Virus record (IMG/VR): IMGVR_UViG_3300042293_000483
Span: 1-33,237 of that record
DNA from: a virus
Reading direction: 5' to 3' (one strand)
DNA: 33,237 nt
This document shows positions 1 to 7,499 of this stretch, piece by piece (positions within the stretch are counted from its first letter, which is position 1; the number at the start of each line of letters is the position of its first letter). The notes beneath the pieces were generated by a model. The model searched no databases and had not been told where the DNA came from. It saw only the letters and a program-made list of their open reading frames with translations. A program made the position numbers and the translations under genes.

Positions 1-88
1 GTGCGTGCTATGTCAGAAAGAAGCGTCATAAGTGTCACCAATCTAATAAGTCCACGTTCTGTAGTTGGAATATTGCCAAATGTCGATT
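1..88. other. Truncated repeat-rich region beside helicase (candidate origin)
   Basis: This stretch lies downstream of the unit I helicase stop and matches 16715-16802 almost base for base. It begins inside the alternating purine-pyrimidine run that is complete at 16701-16722. It is fairly AT-rich and holds one GTCACC at 34-39. More GTCAC copies at 98, 110, 120 and 129 lie in the helicase 3' end. No gene is seen. The origin reading is inference from repeat density and the neighbouring helicase. Confidence 0.35.
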
Positions 89-1393
89 TCATAATGTGTC
101 ACCCAATGCGTCACCATGTGTCACTAGCGTCACCCCTGAGAAGCCTCGAGAGTGCTTCGTACGCTCTGCAACGATCCCACGGGCCTTTAGGTCTGGCCCG
201 AGCCGCCTCATGCTCTTTGGATGTATGCCGTTCTGAGCACACCAGTGGCTCCATGACGCCATGATCTGTGCGCTGCTTACCCATCCACTCTCCACCCGCA
301 TGGTGCAGTCCTGCAACCAAGCGCCAACCGTGTCCTGGTCATCGAGGTAGCCCGCCGTTGCCTTCAGGATCGATTCCGGTGGACGCAACCCACCAAGAGT
401 CGCCCATTCTTCAAAGCCCTCCATAGCCCAACGTAGGACGCCTCCCGCCTCCTCCCTGAGTTTCGCTCCCAGGTCGCCATCCGGCTTCTCTGGCTTGTTG
501 GTGAATGGCACCATGCAGAGGCGCCTACGCATGGCATCGTCAACCACCGCAATCTGCGGCGCATGGTTCCCCACCACCAGCAGCTTGAAGCACGGCGTGA
601 ACTCGAACCAGTCCTGCCTCATGTGCCGAGCTACCACCACATCGCCGCCGGTCAGTTGCTTGAGCTTCGCGTCATCCCACTTGCGCCCTTCCTGCGTTTC
701 ATTTGCAATGGCCAGGCGCGCTCCCTTGAGCATGGCAATCTCTGCCGGATGCCGATCGCCCTTGCTCTCCATCAGCGCATCCATCGGCAGCGTCTTGGCA
801 TACTCGCCCCATGCATAGCGGATGGTGTCCACAAAGACGCTCTTGCCGTTTCCGCCTGGTCCGTGGATGAACAGGATGCAGTGTTCCTTGGTGCTCCCGC
901 TCAGCGCGTAGCCGGCCCAGCGCTTCAAGAACGCAACCACCTCCGCATCGCCACGTGCAGCCTCGAGCAGGAACGCTTCCCACCTGGTGGTTGATCCACC
1001 TGGCTTAACGCCTACGCGCTTGGTGATGCTCAGATCGAGCAGCCGGTTGATCGCGCTGCCCTCGATCAGGTCATACACATCGTCAGGCGCGCCGAATCCC
1101 CATAGGTGTTGGTCCCAATCAGCACTACCAACCACTAGACCATCGAACGATTCAGCCACGGATGCGAAGTAGCGGGCCCAGCTGCCCGTGTCGTTCGGAT
1201 TCGCTTTGGCTGCGCCCTTGATGATTTCACCCTTCACCATGTTCAGCCTGTCGCGCTCCCAAACGCCCGAACTAGCACGCGTATACCAACTGTTGCTGTC
1301 CACGCACCACCGGTACTCGAGCTTGATCGCTTCCTTGCACCACTGCCGAGCAGCGGCGTTCGCCTTTACCTTTGACTCTTCTTGCATTTCCAT
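89..1393 (-). CDS. P4/D5-type superfamily 3 DNA helicase (unit I)
   Basis: Replicative helicase of the phage D5/P4 primase-helicase group, expected to unwind the origin region. In the 434-residue reading the Walker A loop GPGGNGKS is at about 178-185. A Walker B-like segment ending in ANE is at about 225-232. The SF3 motif C segment LLVVGNHAP is near 271-279, followed by the arginine cluster RRR near 289-291. The N-terminal part lacks an obvious primase active site, so I call helicase only. GGAGG lies six bases before the ATG at 1393; an ATG two codons earlier (1399) abuts the same GGAGG and is less well spaced. The copy in unit II differs at only two residues despite many silent changes. Confidence 0.9.
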   Translation of the reverse strand: MEMQEESKVKANAAARQWCKEAIKLEYRWCVDSNSWYTRASSGVWERDRLNMVKGEIIKGAAKANPNDTGSWARYFASVAESFDGLVVGSADWDQHLWGFGAPDDVYDLIEGSAINRLLDLSITKRVGVKPGGSTTRWEAFLLEAARGDAEVVAFLKRWAGYALSGSTKEHCILFIHGPGGNGKSVFVDTIRYAWGEYAKTLPMDALMESKGDRHPAEIAMLKGARLAIANETQEGRKWDDAKLKQLTGGDVVVARHMRQDWFEFTPCFKLLVVGNHAPQIAVVDDAMRRRLCMVPFTNKPEKPDGDLGAKLREEAGGVLRWAMEGFEEWATLGGLRPPESILKATAGYLDDQDTVGAWLQDCTMRVESGWVSSAQIMASWSHWCAQNGIHPKSMRRLGPDLKARGIVAERTKHSRGFSGVTLVTHGDALGDTL

Positions 1394-1413
1394 ATCCATC
1401 CTCCATGAAATGG

Positions 1414-1448
1414 CCGCAGGGGCGCGGCAGCACGTCCGACCCCTGCGG
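1414..1448 (-). promoter_or_regulatory. Inverted repeat just upstream of the helicase gene
   Basis: CCGCAGGGG (1414-1422) and CCCCTGCGG (1440-1448) form a perfect 9-bp inverted repeat with a 17-nt loop. It sits between the helicase start and the preceding small gene. Unit II keeps it and extends it to 10 bp. There is no U run, so an operator or translational control hairpin fits better than a terminator. Function is inferred. Confidence 0.5.
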
Positions 1449-1453
1449 TGCGA

Positions 1454-1714
1454 TCACTTGACCGCGTTTGCTCGTTGTTCGCTTTCGATTGTCCGGAACA
1501 CCAACTGCGCGAGGTTGTTCAGCCTCTGCAGCGCGTCCGATTCATTCATCCGCCCAGCGCTGACCTCATCGCAAATGCCCTCGATGCGGCGTGCAATGGT
1601 CTGAATGATGTTTCCCTGCAGGGTCGCTTTATCGCGGAAGTGGTCCACCTCACGCTGCAATCCTGCCGAAGTGCTGCGCCAATACTCCGTGTCGTACTTG
1701 CGGATAGGAATCAT
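1454..1714 (-). CDS. Small conserved early-type protein, 86 aa (unit I)
   Basis: I do not recognise a family. The protein starts MIPIRKYDTEYW and is mostly charged and helical. The central and C-terminal part has a heptad-like pattern (FRDKATLQGNIIQTIARR, then NNLAQLVFRTIESEQ), which suggests a helical bundle or coiled coil. ATG at 1714 is chosen because it overlaps the stop of the preceding small membrane gene as ATGA and follows GGGGCGAGGA; a GTG ten codons upstream is the alternative. Unit II has a single substitution (T to S in KATLQ). The position next to the helicase suggests a replication or early role, which is inference. Confidence 0.7.
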   Translation of the reverse strand: MIPIRKYDTEYWRSTSAGLQREVDHFRDKATLQGNIIQTIARRIEGICDEVSAGRMNESDALQRLNNLAQLVFRTIESEQRANAVK

Positions 1715-1827
1715 TCCTCGCCCCGTTTCCGCACCGGCTGGCACGCTTCATGCTCAGGGCACAGGAACAGCAGCAGGAACACTCCCACCGACACCAGGCA
1801 CGCGATCACTGTGAATAGGTCAGCCAT
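1711..1827 (-). CDS. Small single-pass membrane protein, 38 aa (unit I)
   Basis: This ORF encodes a hydrophobic segment from about residue 4 to 23 (FTVIACLVSVGVFLLLFLC) followed by a charged tail ending in RKRGEE. It overlaps the upstream gene's end and shares ATGA with the downstream start, which is strong operon evidence for such a short gene. Unit II keeps it with one change (L to M). No family is recognised. It could be a membrane anchor or a small inhibitor of host functions. Confidence 0.6.
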   Translation of the reverse strand: MADLFTVIACLVSVGVFLLLFLCPEHEACQPVRKRGEE

Positions 1828-2020
1828 TGCGGACCTCCAGTAGCGCAGCCTCTACGGTTCCGTAGTGAGCACGGGCCGCGGACCGGACAAGCTGGCGCAC
1901 CACGTGCACCTTGCTCGACCCGTCGTACTTCGCGATCGCCTCAAGCAGCCCATCGGTAACCAGGTCGACCCCGATCATCCGCCGTAGATTCTTGTCGTTT
2001 CCTTGCGTCTTCGCCGCCAT
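1820..2020 (-). CDS. Putative ribbon-helix-helix DNA-binding protein, 66 aa (unit I)
   Basis: The layout resembles Arc/CopG-type regulators: a short strand-like segment (RRMIGVDLV), helix one (TDGLLEAIAKYDG), then helix two (SKVHVVRQLVRSAARAHYG). This is a shape-based call, without a detected homolog. ATG at 2020 is preferred because GAGGG lies seven bases upstream; a TTG two codons earlier is the alternative. The N-terminal residues differ completely from unit II while the core differs at one residue. A hairpin-bearing element conserved in both units lies just upstream and could be its operator. Confidence 0.55.
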   Translation of the reverse strand: MAAKTQGNDKNLRRMIGVDLVTDGLLEAIAKYDGSSKVHVVRQLVRSAARAHYGTVEAALLEVRNG

Positions 2021-2065
2021 ATGCAAGCCCTCAAACAGGCTGCAAAGTCCTACTTATTGACTAGC

Positions 2066-2095
2066 GTTTGGCTGTTACGTTAAATTCCAACAGCC
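2066..2095 (-). promoter_or_regulatory. Conserved 22-bp element with inverted repeat upstream of the RHH gene
   Basis: Positions 2066-2087 are identical to 18771-18792 although the surrounding intergenic sequence has diverged. GGCTGTT (2070-2076) and AACAGCC (2089-2095) form a 7-bp inverted repeat around the conserved centre. Unit II keeps a shorter GGCTG/CAGCC version. This fits an operator or promoter region for the small early genes; no standard sigma70 pair is clear. Confidence 0.45.
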
Positions 2096-2111
2096 AGTTA
2101 TAAGCCGCCAA

Positions 2112-2384
2112 CTAAGCAGGACCATGTGCCTGTGTCCGCATCTTATCGACAATTCGTCTGGCTGTCTGCAGATTATCCGCAATTACCTTACATTTAGTAG
2201 CATTGATTATTCGCCGCACAGCGCGGACGTTGTTGCTGCCGATGTTAACCCGCCAGTCCCAGTCGTTTAGGTACGGGTCAAGGCACATGGTCCACTCGCC
2301 AATCGGGTCGGTATCCCGCCGGCACATCCAGTAGTCGGTACGCCGATGGTCAAGCCGTCTGAGAGCTTCCCGGATGTTCCTCAT
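2112..2384 (-). CDS. Conserved hypothetical protein with DTDP...WDWR motif, 90 aa (unit I)
   Basis: No family recognised. The N-terminal half matches the unit II gene at the pattern C-R-(R/K)-DTDP-x-G-x-WT...DP...WDWR, followed by RAVRR; the C-terminal half is helical and charged and has diverged, apart from a shared VDKMRT near the end. The aromatic and charged motif suggests a small beta-rich domain plus a helix. It is separated by about 90 nt from the RHH gene and begins the small early-type cluster. Confidence 0.65.
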   Translation of the reverse strand: MRNIREALRRLDHRRTDYWMCRRDTDPIGEWTMCLDPYLNDWDWRVNIGSNNVRAVRRIINATKCKVIADNLQTARRIVDKMRTQAHGPA

Positions 2385-2403
2385 GCCAGGACTGTACGCC
2401 CGT

Positions 2404-2763
2404 TTACCTCTTAAACCAACTGAGGATCTTTCCTACCCAACCAGGCGTGGCCTTGTTCATCGCTGCCTTACGCCGAGCGCACCCGCCGCAAGGCTTGAAG
2501 CCGACAGCACTTGTGACATTGGCAACCACATCGCCCATGCCAAGGCTTGGTGCAGCCGTCGGTCTTTCCGCCGCACCTGGCGCTCCAAACAGAAGAGGCG
2601 GGTCGAGGTAGTTCCCGTTCCGCGTTTCCCGTTCCTTGCAGGTCGAACACTTGGTGGCGTCAAGGTTCTTGATGCAGAACGGTGACGTCCCTGCCACCCG
2701 CCAAGACTTGCAGTCCGTGATAGGTAGCGAAACGCCGTTGATTGTAATTGTTCCGAGTTCCAT
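2404..2763 (-). CDS. Small CxxC protein with tryptophan-rich cationic tail, 119 aa (unit I)
   Basis: The start at 2763 shares TAATG with the stop of the cysteine-rich gene upstream. The N-terminal part contains a Cys-x2-Cys cluster (CSTCKERE). The C-terminal third is the part shared with unit II: GDVV, AVG, PC(G)xC, then a basic stretch and the tail TPGWVGKILSWFK. That tail is short, basic and tryptophan-containing, like a membrane-active amphipathic helix. The CxxC motifs could bind zinc or form a disulfide. No named family; function unknown. Confidence 0.65.
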   Translation of the reverse strand: MELGTITINGVSLPITDCKSWRVAGTSPFCIKNLDATKCSTCKERETRNGNYLDPPLLFGAPGAAERPTAAPSLGMGDVVANVTSAVGFKPCGGCARRKAAMNKATPGWVGKILSWFKR

Positions 2764-4592
2764 TAGGTCAGGGTAATGATGGTGCCAGTAGATTTGCAAG
2801 ACGTGCCAGGCGATTGGAACGACCGTAAGCATGGTTGCGGGAGCGGGTTCGCGGTTGCCCAGGCTCCACCTGGTGAGCAGTCCTCACCCTGTGGGCAGCA
2901 TGGCGCAACCGTGTAGACGTACGGGTATGCGTAGCAACCGGTGCGCGGTTCAGGCATCGAGGGGCACAACGATTCCCATCCGTACACGAGCACAATATCG
3001 ATGCCACCGATGTTCACTGTGATGTCTTGCAGCGGCCAACCATCGGAAGCTTCGCAGTTGGTGACGTTCTGGAAGAACGCAATGTCCGTGCAGATCGAGA
3101 TAGTGCCGTTCCCGTATTCCTGAACGCGCTTCATCGTGTAGCGCGAGCCCATCGCGTATTCCGGGAACGAGAGGCACTGGATCACGTAGTTGTTGGCAGT
3201 CGCACTCGTCGCGGAGATAGCGGCGTTCGTGGTGTTTGCGGATGTCATGCGAGGCGGCGATGCAACTATCAAAGTTTGGGCCGCGCAGGCGTAGTATCGA
3301 GGGGACGAGGCCACCAAGGTGACCGTGATCTCGGTATTGCCGTTGGTGAACGCCACGCGGTCAACACTCAACGCATCGCCAGCAGCAAAGCCTGGTCGAT
3401 CGTTTGGAGTCTCTTGATCGCACAGCACACAACTTTGCCGATTACCAAACCAGAAGTACGCCGACCACGGCCCGATGCCGGTAGCCGTGACAAGTCCGCC
3501 GATACGGTTGTTGATGCGCTGCGCCATGTGCGCGGCGTTGCCGCTGAAGGTCACAACATCAAGGCCACAGACGCTTAACTTAATCGCTGGAAGAACACCC
3601 CACCCAGTGTTGACCGTATCTGCACTGATGTGCACTACGCCTGATACACCAAGGAACATAGCATCGAGTGACGCTTGTGCGCCCTCTGATGTCGGGTCAA
3701 TCTCCGGAGCGAAACAAGCCGGGAAGACGATGGTCATGACGTCCTCTACATGCGGTGCGCAGCCAGCACTGCCAAGCGAGTAACACGTTTGCACGTTGTA
3801 CGTCTCGTAGCGATCCTCGAAGCTTTCGCAGTAGTCGGGGATATCGTCGCAAATGGGCGTGATGCCGCAGCAGTCGCCCTCCGGTTCGCAGTCGGGGCAA
3901 ACCATGTACTCGATGTTGACTTGAGTGACTTGGCTCGGGCAGCTCGTGGGCGTTGACGGGTCGAGCACCGTGCAATAGCCCATAGTCTGCGTCATACTTT
4001 TGGAGAGGCTCACGATCTCCTTTGGTGGGCCGTGACCACATCGAACGTCCCACGGAACGCCGAGCGTCTCGATGCACGTAGTCGCCGTACTTTGAATGGT
4101 GACTTCCTTACCCTTGACGGTGCCGGATTGGTCAGCAAAGTCATAGCACTCCGCGATCAGTTCCTCACAAGGGAGTTCCGGGTCGTTTTCAATAACGGGG
4201 CTTTCCTCGATTTCAAGGTCGGCGATCCCGCCAGGTGTGCCCTGTTCCTGTAGGTCTGCGTAGCAGCACGGGTTTTCACCCAGGACGCGGTTCTTTACCT
4301 TGACCAATTTGCCGACGTTCACTGGCCAAGTCGACAACGGATTTGGACAAGGAATGGTTTCGAATCCGGTCAGGATGTACATACAGCAATCGTGGCTCAC
4401 GAAGTAGCACTTGTTTGCCAGGTCTGGCGGCGATGGTATTCCTATCGACAAAAGATAGCGCGGGCAAAACTCAATGCGGTCTGGGGCGTTCGTGCAATCG
4501 GGCGCGCAACAGTAATCCTCAAAGTACGTCTCACACTTGAGCGCGTACCAAAGGAGTCCATCCTGGCAACAGCATGACCGCCGTCGACTCAT
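2763..4592 (-). CDS. Large cysteine-rich protein, 609 aa (unit I)
   Basis: I count about 43 cysteines in 609 residues, starting with a CCC cluster at residues 7-9 and with dense groups near MVCPDCEPEGDCC and APCCPQGEDC. Spacing is irregular, without a clear repeated domain. No signal peptide or membrane segment is obvious. The region around residues 290-480 is cysteine-poorer and beta-like (serine, threonine, valine rich). The start shares ATGA with the upstream 38-aa gene. Its slot in unit II holds a 439-aa protein that is also cysteine-rich and also begins with CCC but is otherwise unrelated in sequence. It may be a virion-surface, extracellular or metal-binding protein; I do not assign a function. 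Confidence 0.75.
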   Translation of the reverse strand: MSRRRSCCCQDGLLWYALKCETYFEDYCCAPDCTNAPDRIEFCPRYLLSIGIPSPPDLANKCYFVSHDCCMYILTGFETIPCPNPLSTWPVNVGKLVKVKNRVLGENPCCYADLQEQGTPGGIADLEIEESPVIENDPELPCEELIAECYDFADQSGTVKGKEVTIQSTATTCIETLGVPWDVRCGHGPPKEIVSLSKSMTQTMGYCTVLDPSTPTSCPSQVTQVNIEYMVCPDCEPEGDCCGITPICDDIPDYCESFEDRYETYNVQTCYSLGSAGCAPHVEDVMTIVFPACFAPEIDPTSEGAQASLDAMFLGVSGVVHISADTVNTGWGVLPAIKLSVCGLDVVTFSGNAAHMAQRINNRIGGLVTATGIGPWSAYFWFGNRQSCVLCDQETPNDRPGFAAGDALSVDRVAFTNGNTEITVTLVASSPRYYACAAQTLIVASPPRMTSANTTNAAISATSATANNYVIQCLSFPEYAMGSRYTMKRVQEYGNGTISICTDIAFFQNVTNCEASDGWPLQDITVNIGGIDIVLVYGWESLCPSMPEPRTGCYAYPYVYTVAPCCPQGEDCSPGGAWATANPLPQPCLRSFQSPGTSCKSTGTIITLT

Positions 4593-4705
4593 TTGCTGCC
4601 CTTACTCCTGCACCAGAAGTAGCCGGCTAGGGTCCCGATCAAACCTAGCGTTATGCTGAAGAATAGACTGGAAAGTACACCGTCAAGCGTTGCGAGATTT
4701 AGCAT
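4589..4705 (-). CDS. Small membrane protein, holin candidate, 38 aa (unit I)
   Basis: Residues about 9-31 form one hydrophobic helix (GVLSSLFFSITLGLIG, then TLAGYFW) followed by the basic tail CRSKGSK. It overlaps the upstream 46-aa gene by 23 nt in another frame and shares ATGA with the cysteine-rich gene downstream. A very small single-pass protein next to a spanin-like gene fits a holin or pinholin, but no homology is claimed. Unit II has a homolog of the same length. Confidence 0.6.
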   Translation of the reverse strand: MLNLATLDGVLSSLFFSITLGLIGTLAGYFWCRSKGSK

Positions 4706-4823
4706 TTGATGCCTTTGTGGGAGTTCGGGTTCTGCGGAAGGTTGAGCCAACGCTGCACCCGGCAGCGAAGGTGAGAATTACAAGTCCTAAGAGCCAGGTC
4801 GTATATTGGGCAGTCGTAAGCAT
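4683..4823 (-). CDS. Small membrane or lipoprotein-like protein, 46 aa (unit I)
   Basis: A hydrophobic segment at about 9-25 ends in FAAGCS, which loosely resembles a lipobox, followed by a basic, threonine-rich tail. There is no positively charged N-terminus. Its start overlaps the spanin stop as TGATG. It could be a holin or a second small lysis lipoprotein. The gene is almost unchanged in unit II, including the first 31 residues. Confidence 0.6.
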   Translation of the reverse strand: MLTTAQYTTWLLGLVILTFAAGCSVGSTFRRTRTPTKASNAKSRNA

Positions 4824-5119
4824 CAGCGGCCTCGTGGTATGTAGGTGTAGATCAGTGCTCCGATTACAGCGGCCACCACTGCAATCGATACATACTGGAA
4901 CGTCGAGTAAATAGCAGGAACATCATCAGAGACGTAGGGGATCCGTGCCGAAATCTCAGCGGCCAGCGCCTCGATGCGCTCGAGCTCCGCGTTCGCTTTC
5001 GCCAGGTAAGAGCGTGCCGACGTCGCCGCCTCTCGCGAAGTGTTGGCACTTTGCGAGATCGCCGCCGTGCTCGATGCACAGCCGGTGAGCAGCAGGACGA
5101 TGACGGCGAGGTACAGCAT
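4823..5119 (-). CDS. Unimolecular-spanin-like lipoprotein, 98 aa (unit I)
   Basis: The N-terminus (MLYLAVIVLLLTGC) ends in a lipobox with Cys14. A helical, alanine- and glutamate-rich middle (about 25-62) follows, and then a C-terminal membrane helix at about 76-93 with the basic end PRGR. This topology, outer-membrane lipid anchor plus inner-membrane helix, is that of u-spanins such as T1 gp11, which disrupt the outer membrane at lysis. It is short for spanning a periplasm. The N-terminal region has no lysine or arginine before the hydrophobic stretch, which is unusual. The start shares TGATG with the spike stop. Nearly identical in unit II. Confidence 0.65.
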   Translation of the reverse strand: MLYLAVIVLLLTGCASSTAAISQSANTSREAATSARSYLAKANAELERIEALAAEISARIPYVSDDVPAIYSTFQYVSIAVVAAVIGALIYTYIPRGR

Positions 5120-6615
5120 CAGAGAGCCAGCAATGCGGAGACAATTCGGCTAGTGACGATTTGGTATCCATCGTCCGCCATCGTTCCAGAACCCGCAGGA
5201 GGAATCGCGATAGTGGCTAGGTGCGATTGCCCGCCGTCGGTAGTGCCGTCGCCGTAGAGTTGGTACTTCAACAGCGTTGGCCCATCAATCATTGCACCGA
5301 TATCGACAACGCATACGTTGTCACCGGCAGACTGGCCCCACGCATTTGCTGCGGTGGACACTGCCGCACGACCCGTGGCCCACGAACCCAAAGTTTTTGG
5401 GTGTGTCACGGTAAAGACAAAAGCAATCGTGTCCGCGCTTCCACCAGACGCCACCCATCGTGCCTTCATTCTTGTAACAATGGTTTGCGCGTCAGCAGTC
5501 CAAGTGCCGCTAATGTTTACGCCAGCATTTAAGAAGACAATGGTGTTCCCGGAGCCGCCGCAAGCAACTTGGCGCTCTCGAATTTCCTTAAGAAATGCGT
5601 CGAGCAATTTGTCTGCACCAGTGATCTTGTTTGCAATCTGTGTAGTGGTCAACCCGCCGTAATAAACAAGGTTTGAAACTGAGTATCCACGGATGGCTGT
5701 ATTGATGACGGAATGCCACAATGCCGCAAATGGGCCAAGGGCTTGGTGGGCTGTAGTTGCGGAGTTGTATCCATCCCAACTAACGCGCAAGCCTCGCTGG
5801 CTTGAATCATTAAATGTTGGCGCGTAGGTATAGGATTGAGTTGCGTAACCGTAACCACCGCTAGTAGGTGTATCACTAGTCTCACGCTTTGCAACTCCGC
5901 CACCTGGCAACCAATACCACACCGGACGAAAACTCCCAGCGGTAGGGAATGTTCCATACACCAAACGATAAGTAAGCGTTGCCCCGGCTCCGTTTCCGTC
6001 CGTACCGAATACCGATTCAAATCCAAAACTTGTGTAACTTGCTACCGTTTGATTACTGACGTGGACATTGTTGTCATAAGTGGTAGTAAATCGCGTTCCA
6101 GTCTCTACAACAACTGGATTGACTCCAAATCCGTTTGCAGACAAAAGAGAATTAGTTGTTGAGTTAGTTAAATCTGATATTGACATTCCAAGATAATTAC
6201 GCAGTCCGACAATTTCTGTATCTGTATTTTGTGCCATCATCTTGCAAGGGCTTGGGCTATTCCCTACTGCTACTGTTGTGACAGCACTTGTACCAGCATT
6301 CGTTCCTATTCCTGCTTGGTTTACTTGCGTTCCCTGCGCCGTGCTTGTCGCGCCGGCGTTGAACATGCCGCCACCAAATAGGGACGTTCCGTATGGCTTG
6401 ATCCGCAGACCAAACTGCAACGCCCGTTGCCATCCCATGTGGTAACCGTTTGCACCGGCGTACATCGCGTTGCTATCGCCGATGGTGATTACGTCAAGTG
6501 AATCAACACCATTTGCGGCATCGAGCAGCATCTGTGCGGCCCTTGTAGATCCGTAGATGTTTGGCCCAGTTGCAACTGCGGATAGGACGGATTTGCGGAG
6601 CATGGAGGTAAACAT
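5119..6615 (-). CDS. SGNH-hydrolase-type tail spike or tip esterase, 498 aa (unit I)
   Basis: Residues 43-48 (ITIGDS) form the GDS block of SGNH/GDSL hydrolases, with Ser48 as the probable nucleophile. A block III-like NAGVN lies near residue 365, and a C-terminal D-x4-H (Asp460, His465 in DGGQSH) fits the Asp/His pair. The middle (about 80-330) is a beta-rich insertion typical of carbohydrate-facing domains. Position after the tail-tip genes suggests a virion protein that removes acyl groups from a surface glycan. The first residues (MFTSMLRKS) match the 51-aa ORF before the unit II spike (MLTSMFRKA), so the short head is shared and the enzyme body is swapped. Substrate unknown. Confidence 0.75.
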   Translation of the reverse strand: MFTSMLRKSVLSAVATGPNIYGSTRAAQMLLDAANGVDSLDVITIGDSNAMYAGANGYHMGWQRALQFGLRIKPYGTSLFGGGMFNAGATSTAQGTQVNQAGIGTNAGTSAVTTVAVGNSPSPCKMMAQNTDTEIVGLRNYLGMSISDLTNSTTNSLLSANGFGVNPVVVETGTRFTTTYDNNVHVSNQTVASYTSFGFESVFGTDGNGAGATLTYRLVYGTFPTAGSFRPVWYWLPGGGVAKRETSDTPTSGGYGYATQSYTYAPTFNDSSQRGLRVSWDGYNSATTAHQALGPFAALWHSVINTAIRGYSVSNLVYYGGLTTTQIANKITGADKLLDAFLKEIRERQVACGGSGNTIVFLNAGVNISGTWTADAQTIVTRMKARWVASGGSADTIAFVFTVTHPKTLGSWATGRAAVSTAANAWGQSAGDNVCVVDIGAMIDGPTLLKYQLYGDGTTDGGQSHLATIAIPPAGSGTMADDGYQIVTSRIVSALLAL

Positions 6616-6975
6616 TTATGGAATGCTTTCTGCTGTAATGCGTGCGAAGATGGTTGCGATGTGTCGGTTCTCGCTGCCGGATGTCGGGTCTGCGTATAGC
6701 ACGATGGTGCCCCACGAGTTAGCGGGTAGCGCAGTAGTGCCCGTCACAGCCGCGGCAGTCCACGCAACCGTGGCAGTGCCGCCGCCAGCGTTGACAACTG
6801 AGCCGGAACCTTCGAGTTTGACCGTACCCACGGTGATGTAGCCCTTGGGCGTAAATCCTGCGGTCGTCCAGTGGAAGTTGGCGCCGTCATCGTGGACGTG
6901 CATCGAGACGGCGAAGACTTCGCCGGGTACAACGGTCTGCGGCGGAATGGGAGTGACGAGCGTGAGATTAGCCAT
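6616..6975 (-). CDS. Tail-tip associated protein, 119 aa (unit I)
   Basis: A beta-rich small protein starting MANLTLVTPIPPQ. Start 6975 shares TGATG with the upstream stop. The ends match unit II closely (MHVHDDG near the N-terminus; WGTIVLYADPTSGSENRHIA near the C-terminus), while the middle differs. No family is named. Position between the tail-tip proteins and the spike suggests a connector or decoration for spike attachment. Confidence 0.65.
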   Translation of the reverse strand: MANLTLVTPIPPQTVVPGEVFAVSMHVHDDGANFHWTTAGFTPKGYITVGTVKLEGSGSVVNAGGGTATVAWTAAAVTGTTALPANSWGTIVLYADPTSGSENRHIATIFARITAESIP

Positions 6976-7499
6976 CAGGTGCACCTCAGTGGGTTTGGTC
7001 GGTCAAAGTAGGCAAAGACGGCGCCCGAACTATCGTGGCAGACGTGGAGCTCGACCTTTGCCGATAGTTCCGTTGTAGGCCATGAAGCCGTGTTAGTGTT
7101 GTAAGTGGATCCGACCGGCCCAATCGTGGCCGCTGGCGCGGTTGAGATGTTCATCCCATCGACGATTGTGGAAGTGTTGTGCCACTCACGCAGGTTGACG
7201 GCAGCGGCATAGGTTCCACTCAAATCGTTTGTCGGCACCGTAATGCCACCACCGCCGATTGGAGTTGGGAACCATATCTTCACGGCATACGTCCATCGGT
7301 TTGCTGCGTAAAGCGTTGCAGTGTTGATGGTCACCAGGACAGACTTGGTAGGCGCCTTTGCAAACGCCTCCATTTGCGCAAACTTGATACCGGCCGCGTT
7401 AGCCGTTGCAACCCGTTGAGTCTGCGCGAACCCGTTCATAGCGAACCTGGTCAGGCCGCCATACAAGTTCCCGTTGAAGATGGGGTTCTGGAAAGCCAT
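6975..7499 (-). CDS. Tail-tip or baseplate protein, 174 aa (unit I)
   Basis: Starts MAFQNPIFNGNLYGG. The C-terminal half aligns with unit II at RNIREEHNT/NLREWHNT, then VDGM, ATIGPVGSTY, and ends in YFDRPNP(L/I)RCT; the N-terminal half has diverged. No recognised domain. Located between two other tail-tip candidates, with one-base stop/start overlaps on both sides. Called structural by context. Confidence 0.6.
   Translation of the reverse strand: MAFQNPIFNGNLYGGLTRFAMNGFAQTQRVATANAAGIKFAQMEAFAKAPTKSVLVTINTATLYAANRWTYAVKIWFPTPIGGGGITVPTNDLSGTYAAAVNLREWHNTSTIVDGMNISTAPAATIGPVGSTYNTNTASWPTTELSAKVELHVCHDSSGAVFAYFDRPNPLRCT

Noticed and set aside
1-264. Plus-strand frame at the left end, repeated at 16709-16978
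   Set aside because: It is copied in both units only because it lies opposite the conserved helicase end and repeats; no coding features.
3027-3578. 183-codon plus-strand frame opposite the cysteine-rich gene
   Set aside because: Arginine/valine-rich shadow frame without a homolog in unit II.
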